From the NCBI GenBank assembly GCA_905160935.1, contig CAJHZI010000410.1, positions 814,501 to 878,500 on the forward strand: DNA of 64,000 bases, written 5' to 3'. Shown here one piece after another: positions 38,957 to 46,832 of the stretch. Numbering within the stretch: the first letter of the stretch is position 1; each line of letters starts with the position of its first letter. A program made the translations under genes and the position numbers. This stretch comes from Enchytraeus crypticus (lineage: Eukaryota > Annelida > Clitellata > Enchytraeida > Enchytraeidae). Below the pieces are notes generated by a model that was not told the origin of the DNA, did not search any database, and worked only from the letters and a program-made list of their open reading frames with translations.

Positions 38957-41900
38957 AAGAGATCTTATATATCAAGAAATGTAACATAAATGTACAAATA
39001 CGAAAACAAGATAAACACATATCTATAAATGACAAGATATCAGATCAGAATGTTTAATATTATAGAAAGAATCAGTATTTAAAATACTGAACTAGATCCA
39101 TGTTGAGACGAAATTTTTACTTCATTCTTCTTTAACGCAACAGCTAATTCAACAAGTTGCATTTTTCCCTTTCCAGAAGAATAGTTCCGCGTCGTCACTA
39201 ATTACTAGAGATGGGAATTTTATGAATTTCCAGAGTTCGGGTTCGGTTCGTTGAAAATGAAAGTTCGGTTCGGGTTCGGTTAGCAGTTGACAATTTGAGA
39301 GTTCGGTTCGCTTCGTTGAAAATGAAAGTTCGGTTCGGTTCGGGTTCGGTTCTAACAAGGGTTCGGGTTCGGTTCGGGTTCGGCTTGCTTTCCAACTCGC
39401 TAGAGTTCGATTTGAGTTCGAAATGGTTTAGTTTGGATAATGTTGCAATTGTTTCACTTTACTTATCATGGTTATGACAAACATGTTTAAAATGGTTTAT
39501 GATAAATATGCTTAAAAATTCATTAAGTCATAATAGCTGCCACATTTTTTCACCTGGGTAAAAATGTGACAATGAAAAAGGAGAGAAGTGGTATTTATTC
39601 CTGTACATTTCTTAAAATATTGTTTGTTGACCAACAATTGTTCATAATATAGATATTTAGCTTTATTATAGTATCTGAAATATTTTCCTTGATTATAACG
39701 AGCAAATAGAATGCTTCATCAATTTTTAAATTTTTATTGTCACTATAGGCCTATATTTAGATACGTTTATAATTAAGTGGAAATGTCTTGGCTAAAATTT
39801 GATCCAATATTTCAGAGACAAAGTGCAATTTAGTAACATAAAAATGTCAAATGAAGATGATTCAGTAAACACGTGTACTTCAATAGAAAAATGATCATAA
39901 TATTCACCGTTTGCTATCAACTTACCAATAATAAGCTTCATAATTTACCCTATGGTAAATTATGGTTTCAAATTTGCAACTCAGATCAATTATGAAGTTA
40001 CGAAATAGTTTTCAAATTATTGCATCGCTATGGTGCAAAATTATTTACTCCAGATAGCCCTAACACAAATAGAATGTCATAATTATTTGTAAATCTGGCT
40101 GCAAAATTATTACGGTAGCACACTAAAATAGAAAAAATTCATAATTTGAATTTAACAAGAACAAATCCACCTAGATTGAGTCAAGCATTTTCAGATTTTT
40201 ATGGGATAACCTCATCACTTTTGTATCTTTGATGTTAATCTTCATTCCATATTTCAATGCCGTATCATTCAGACTATCCATTATCTTCTGTAGGCCCGTC
40301 TTGCTTCCCGCTGCCATTTCTTTGTACCGCTACCATTTTAAAATTTGTGTGGGAACCAGCCTTACCTGAATATATGCTGTTAGATACTGTAAGACATGTA
40401 AATGCAAAAACTAATATATATTTTTATTGTTCTAACTATCTTTATTTAATGTCAGGCTGGTGAAGAAGAAAGGAACTCCAAGAGCTTGGTTCAGTTCTGA
40501 TTGGACAAAGTCTGGGTTCGGTTCGGGTTCGGCCAGAGTCTGGGTTCGAGTTCGGTTCGGTCAAAATTCTAGATTTTAGGGTTCGGTTCGGGTTCGGTTC
40601 GATTCCCATCTCTACTAATTGCTATGAATTTAAATTCTCTTTTAAAGGCAGGTTACAAAATCTTACCTCGAACCCCACGGTGTGACTTTGGCGGCAAATC
40701 GGTCTGAGGTTGACGCTGAAGCCGGGAAGATGGGAGATTTCCCTTTGTACCAAGAATACTTTGGAAGTGGAAATCCAGTGATCTCACATTTCAATCTTAG
40801 TGTTTCTCCTTCGTATTTCGTCATGTTTTTCATTGGAATATCCAGTTGAATGTGACCTGCAATTCAGAGTTTGTAGTATAGCTTAATTAACTTAACAAAT
40901 GTATAAATTACACAGAGTCACACAATGATTTTATATGCATGCAGAACGCTATTGGTTTTACATCAAATTTTTAAATAGGAAGTGTATATGAATTTAGAGA
41001 TTGACAACGTTAAATTAAGAGCTAAGCAAAAGCTCGTTCAGCGAATGTTTCGTGCCTGCACTGCCTGGAAAACACGTCAGTAAAAGAGACGAATACCTGA
41101 TTTGTTGAACCTTGCACAAATTGATCAACAGTTGGGCATCTAATCGATTATGACATAATTTTTGAGCGCTCTTAAAGACTAAAAAAATAATCATATATCT
41201 CAGCATTTGGCAGCAGTTGTTTTCGATATTTGAACTGTTCTCAGAGTTCAGATTTTTGCAAAATAGAATAATGAAGAAAGGAAGTTGAATGTTTCTATGA
41301 AGGCGTCATGAAAATGTCACTTTTTGCAACGTCACATGAAAGCTATTGATATAATCGTGTCTCTTCCTCGCTCTATTTTTCTCTCTTTCTCTGTCAATCT
41401 CTCTTGGTCCTTCGTTCTTAATAACGCTACTTTACACCTCGTTCTGCTGGAACATTTTCTAGCAAACTTTCTGACTGTTGACTGAATGGCTGAACAAGTA
41501 TGATTAGATTGACAAGTATGATTTGATTGGCAGCTTTATCAGTATGATATCATACTCATAAATACTTCGAGATGTAATTAACGGTATTGAGACTCAACTG
41601 ATTTAGTCATACGTTACAAATATTTGTCAATTTTAGACTATACTTATACGTAGTACCCGTGAAATATAAGGAAATAGCAAATTATAAAATCTTTATATAA
41701 AAGTTTATTTAACCTACTATTCCTTGATTTTATTGATTCAAAACTATAATTTTCTTTCAAGTGGTTCGAAAACATTGACGTCAACAGTACTACGCATGAA
41801 TGCATGCGTTTGACTACACAAATCAACTAATGCAAAGAAAATCTGAGATCCATTTGAAAGATTTTTTATCATTTCCGAGACGGAAGTCCAGAGAGAGCTA

Positions 41901-42890
41901 AGAGGTCAATAGAGTTATATCCTCCCAGATCCAATATCACATCTGCGCCAACGCCTCCTGTTGACGCGGCAAACAAGCGATTTGTCAAGTGAAGAATTTT
42001 TGCGTCAAGAAGAGCTTTAAGGAAATTAATCGATTTCGCCTTTAACTAGTGAGACATTTTCACAATGAGACGAAAGCTGTCGTTTGATGAATTCAAAATA
42101 ATAATATGTATGTAGATACCAAATGAAAAACGCAACTTTTTAAACAAATGAACTTTAGTAGTAGTTGTCTGAAAATATAGTAATGTTAAAAAACGTTCGT
42201 TATTTTTATGTATTAGAGTTCTTTAATTTATAGTTAAATAATTATTTGTATTGAAATTCGAAAGTCATGGATACTTGTAAATTTTAACAGTGAAAAAAAT
42301 TGTCGTCAGACATTATAGATTATGCAGTATATATATGCTCAATGTTTAACAGGAACAACGGATAAATACTTCATATTTTTCAAGCTACATTAAGGTGTGG
42401 ATTGGGATATCTTTTGTGAGGGGATTACCTTGCTAATCGAGGGCAAACGTTAATGTTCAGACTTACCGAGAGCCAAAATCACGTTTATTTGAGAAAACTG
42501 TCTATGATCTCTGAATTTGTTTTCAATCGCAGTATGAAATATTTATAGTAACAAATAAACTTAGCTATAATATATCTACTGTACTTAACAGAATACTACC
42601 AAAAACGTCAAAGTAGAAGAATTAGAATCTACTGAATTTTTGCATTTCAAATTTGCAATTTTAATTTCCTAAGAATGAATTTTTGCGATTAATCACCTTT
42701 TATATATGTCAATACTTCAATTTTAAATTGGTAGACAGTTCCATGTGGGTCTATGAATCAGTGTAAATAGATTTCAAAATATTTAGATGTCTTGAAGGAT
42801 GCACATGTTCAAGCCAATGTTCGGCTTTGAACGGTTCGGTGAGCGCGCGTCAAACTAATGTGATTCGAGTCAAAACAAGAAGAGCAGGTT

Positions 42891-42931
<41 letters not shown>

Positions 42932-45434
42932 CGAGAGAGAGATCTTCTGCAGAGCCTGCTTTCATGGATAGAGAGAATCGTTGTGAAAGTGGATACCGAT
43001 GATTTGCAGTCATGAATCATTTAAAATCTACCTTGATTACTACTATGTGCCTCTCCCTCTCTTTCTATCTCTGTCTTAGTCTCTCTCTCTCTCTCTATCC
43101 TTGTCTCTCTCTTTCTCTGTCCCTCTCTCTACCTCTCCTTCTCTCTTCTCTCTCTCTATTTGATCGGTTCTGTGTTCTTTTAAATTATATGCTTATTGGC
43201 GCACATTTAAAATAGACTCCAAGTTAGCAATTTTTCTCATTAATGCGTAAACAAGAGACTATCTAATTGAATCTATCGAATGACTTATCATGCCAATATT
43301 GTAACCCTGAGATAGGGCTTAATTGCAAGTTATGTGATTTATCTTTCTTTCCAGATATCTAAACTAATTTTGTGATAAATGGCTGCAGATTCGGATGGTT
43401 CAGTAAAATGGCTTCCCTAGTATTTTAATTATGTGGGAAATATCGACTTGATATTTCTAAGATAATTTACTATATAATACTGATATAGCATTTAATATTA
43501 TTTCCATGAAAAAGATTTATTATAAAATTCACCATAGAGCGTGCTTTGTAGGAAGCATTTAAATGGAATCAAACTATATTTAATAAGCATAAGAAATCAT
43601 TAAAAAATAAAAGCCTATCGAAAAATAAAATGTCTATTTAGTCCTAAGAAGGCCTATATGAGTCAGGCTAGGATAGGCTTTCCAACGAATGCAAGCGCAA
43701 TCTTGTTGATTCATAGTCTCCATTATCTCACCATCTTTTACTTTGATCCATTCAAGGGAATTCGTAGTCGTAATACTTTTTAAAATTCTAAAATAGTTAG
43801 CAAATGCTTTGAACTAAATGAATGTATGGTTTTGTTTTATAATTCTTGTTATATGTTCTTTATTTAATACTGATTTTTTCGTTGTATACACATTTGTATA
43901 GAGACGTGTTTCTGCCTCTTTTTTTACAATTAGCATTGATATAAATATTGATATTGCTATATCTCCATAAATCTTAAACGTTAAACCCCTTGATATCATA
44001 ACAATAGAGACAGTGAAGGCTTTAAATGACCGAAGATTACTATAGCATCGTTTATATTTGAATTTCGAAAAGTATCTCTGTTAAACATCTTATCAACATC
44101 GCCCGTGGCTAAACTCTCAGCCCATTCCCACCCCCCCCCCCTGCAGTCCAGTCGCTTCCCAATCCACCAAGCAGCAATAGGATACGCTACGTCGCTCTAG
44201 TTTATTATTCCGATAATGAAACGTCGACGATCATTTATTTCTAGAGTAAGCAAGTGTATTGTGCGTGTTAAGCGATGTATCAGGCCTGCTACTAGCGATA
44301 TCTCAAATACAAGGGGGCAGAACCCCCCAGCTCAAAATAGATTTGCCCTTCTGTGGACCTACCAAAATGGCAAAAACATTTGCAATAAGAAAATTAATTT
44401 GCTAAAATAAGTTCAACCCAGGCAACTAGTTTTTTCTTTCTCCCTCAAAAGTGAAAGTCTGGTTACACCACCGGCGGCCAAACAGAAGGTTAGGTTCGAC
44501 CTATGCAAAGGTTAGGGTCGACTTATCCTCTGTTAGGTTAAACGCTCGATGAAACATGTAACAATAAAACGGAATTGTGTCTGCTTTCGTAACTGCGATA
44601 ATGATTGAGATATTAACCGCACATGTTTCGTTTCTGTTCAAGCTATACAGGAAATAATGTGGCGTGAAGAGACGTAGATTCAAACAGAGAAATTAATGAG
44701 GTGTTTATTCCAATGCTACATTACCGGAGGCACAGTAAGTCTACCGCTAGTTTAGTATTGTAAAGTAGCTTGATTGTTGTTCGTTTATCTGCTTAACACT
44801 GCATACATAAAAAATAAAATAAAAATCATTAATGTTTACACATTTAAATGTATTTGTTTACTGTTAATACTCTACGTAACGCTACATATGAACTATAGGG
44901 CCTACTACTGCATATGCAGAAGGATTGCGTTTCAAAACAGGCCTTCGGTACTAGGAAAGAACGTTTAACAAAAAGTCTAAAGAAAGCCACATAAAGATAA
45001 AGATAGTAAAAATCTTGGTATGGATCACGCTACTAAATTAGATGTGAAACGTGGATCTTAATTTTAAGAGTATCAGGAAACTGAAGTAGAAGTGTTGGAA
45101 ATAATGGATATGAAGAAACATGAGAAAGATCAGTACATGTAGATCTGAAGAAGTTTTAAAGTTATAAATGAAGAAGTTCGGAGGGAGTTGGTACAGATAA
45201 AAGTTTATAAATGTATTAAGAAATAGGAAGAGTTGGATAGGACACATTCTAAGGGGAGGAAGTCTATTAAAAAGGGTCATAGAAAGTCGAACGGAAGGAA
45301 TGAGAAGCTGTGGAAGACAGAGATTAGGAATGTTAGATGATTTAAAGATCCATCCATATATGGACACGTGAGGAAAACGGAAGACAGTGAAGAGGAAGCG
45401 TTATGCAATGGACCTGCCAAGAGGCAATGCATTA

Positions 45435-45469
<35 letters not shown>

Positions 45470-46001
45470 AAGTTTGCAGTAAATCATAGTCTATGCAAAT
45501 TGATTAGATCTACGTATAAGTTCCCTCACATACACACGTACACGTACACACACGCACACGCGCACACACAAATAATCACACAATGCACTTCCTAGCGGTA
45601 GGTTTATGACATATAGTAACCCTTTTATAATAAACTCTCTTTTTCATGAAATGCAATAACACAAACAAGTGATTATTAAAGACAGTACTATAGTCTGTAT
45701 ATTTATATTAACGCTGAAAATTTCAATTCTTTTCAGCTTCAAATCCTCTGATGTAGGCTATGGCAAGAGCAGTTATAAGTCACGTTTTCAATGGCTATTT
45801 TATCAGTTTTCCACAAGCAATTCCTATGGTAAAAATCGCGCCTCCGGATAAGAGATCTGAAACCCTAAGATTAAATTTGCTGAAGACGCATGAGAAGTTA
45901 AATGAACCGCAACAAGCAATTAAAAGCGAATTCTAATTATAGATTTATTTTATTTATATCGTGCGGATTTACAAGGCTGATACACGAAAGAGATTTAATT
46001 C

Positions 46002-46062
<61 letters not shown>

Positions 46063-46769
46063 ATATATATATACAACATATATATGTATATGTATACATG
46101 TATACATATATATGTTCTTTACGTTTACAGATCCTTATGTTTCTTATGATATTTTGCCAGTTCATCTATTGCATAAATACTGTATGGCCAAGTTGATTCA
46201 TAAATGTATTAGCAGTAATCTATCTAAGTCTACAGTATTGGCTAACATATTTGACCTCAACCACTCTAACCATAATTATTCAACTAGACTGCTTGACTCT
46301 AACTATCTGTTTAAAAAATCCAATGTGAAATTCTATAAATCTTATGTAAATGAGGCGTGTACGGACTGGAATAAAATTCCACCCATATTACGCAATATCA
46401 AATTGCTTCCAACCTTTTCGAGAGAATTTAAACAGTATTTATTAGAAAATTTGTCTCAATAAGAAAAATTGTTTTTTTCTCTCATCCAATTTCTGCTTCG
46501 TTGTAATTTAAAATCTTGTATGATTGACACTTTCACTCTTTTATTTTGATTAAAAGTTTGATTTAGACATGTGGGACGCTTGTTAGTGGTGATTGATATC
46601 CGGGTGGTCAACTCGATAGGGTGTTATGCTCCCTCATTGATGGCCTGGTTTTTGCATGTATTAGAGTGCCTGTCTTTGCGTTTTACTTTGTACCTTTTTG
46701 TTATTCGAAATATGTTGATTGTCGTGCTGTGTGATATGTGAACAAATAAACAGAAGTGTATATATAGGG

Positions 46770-46832
<63 letters not shown>

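Noticed and set aside
44100..44480. Possible G/C-tract transposon around the poly-C run at 44140
   Set aside because: No matching inverted ends or target duplication could be found.
45902..46150. The N-terminal part of the long frame with a TyrIle run
   Set aside because: It is translated from the (TA)n array; only the part after about 46113 resembles an RT.
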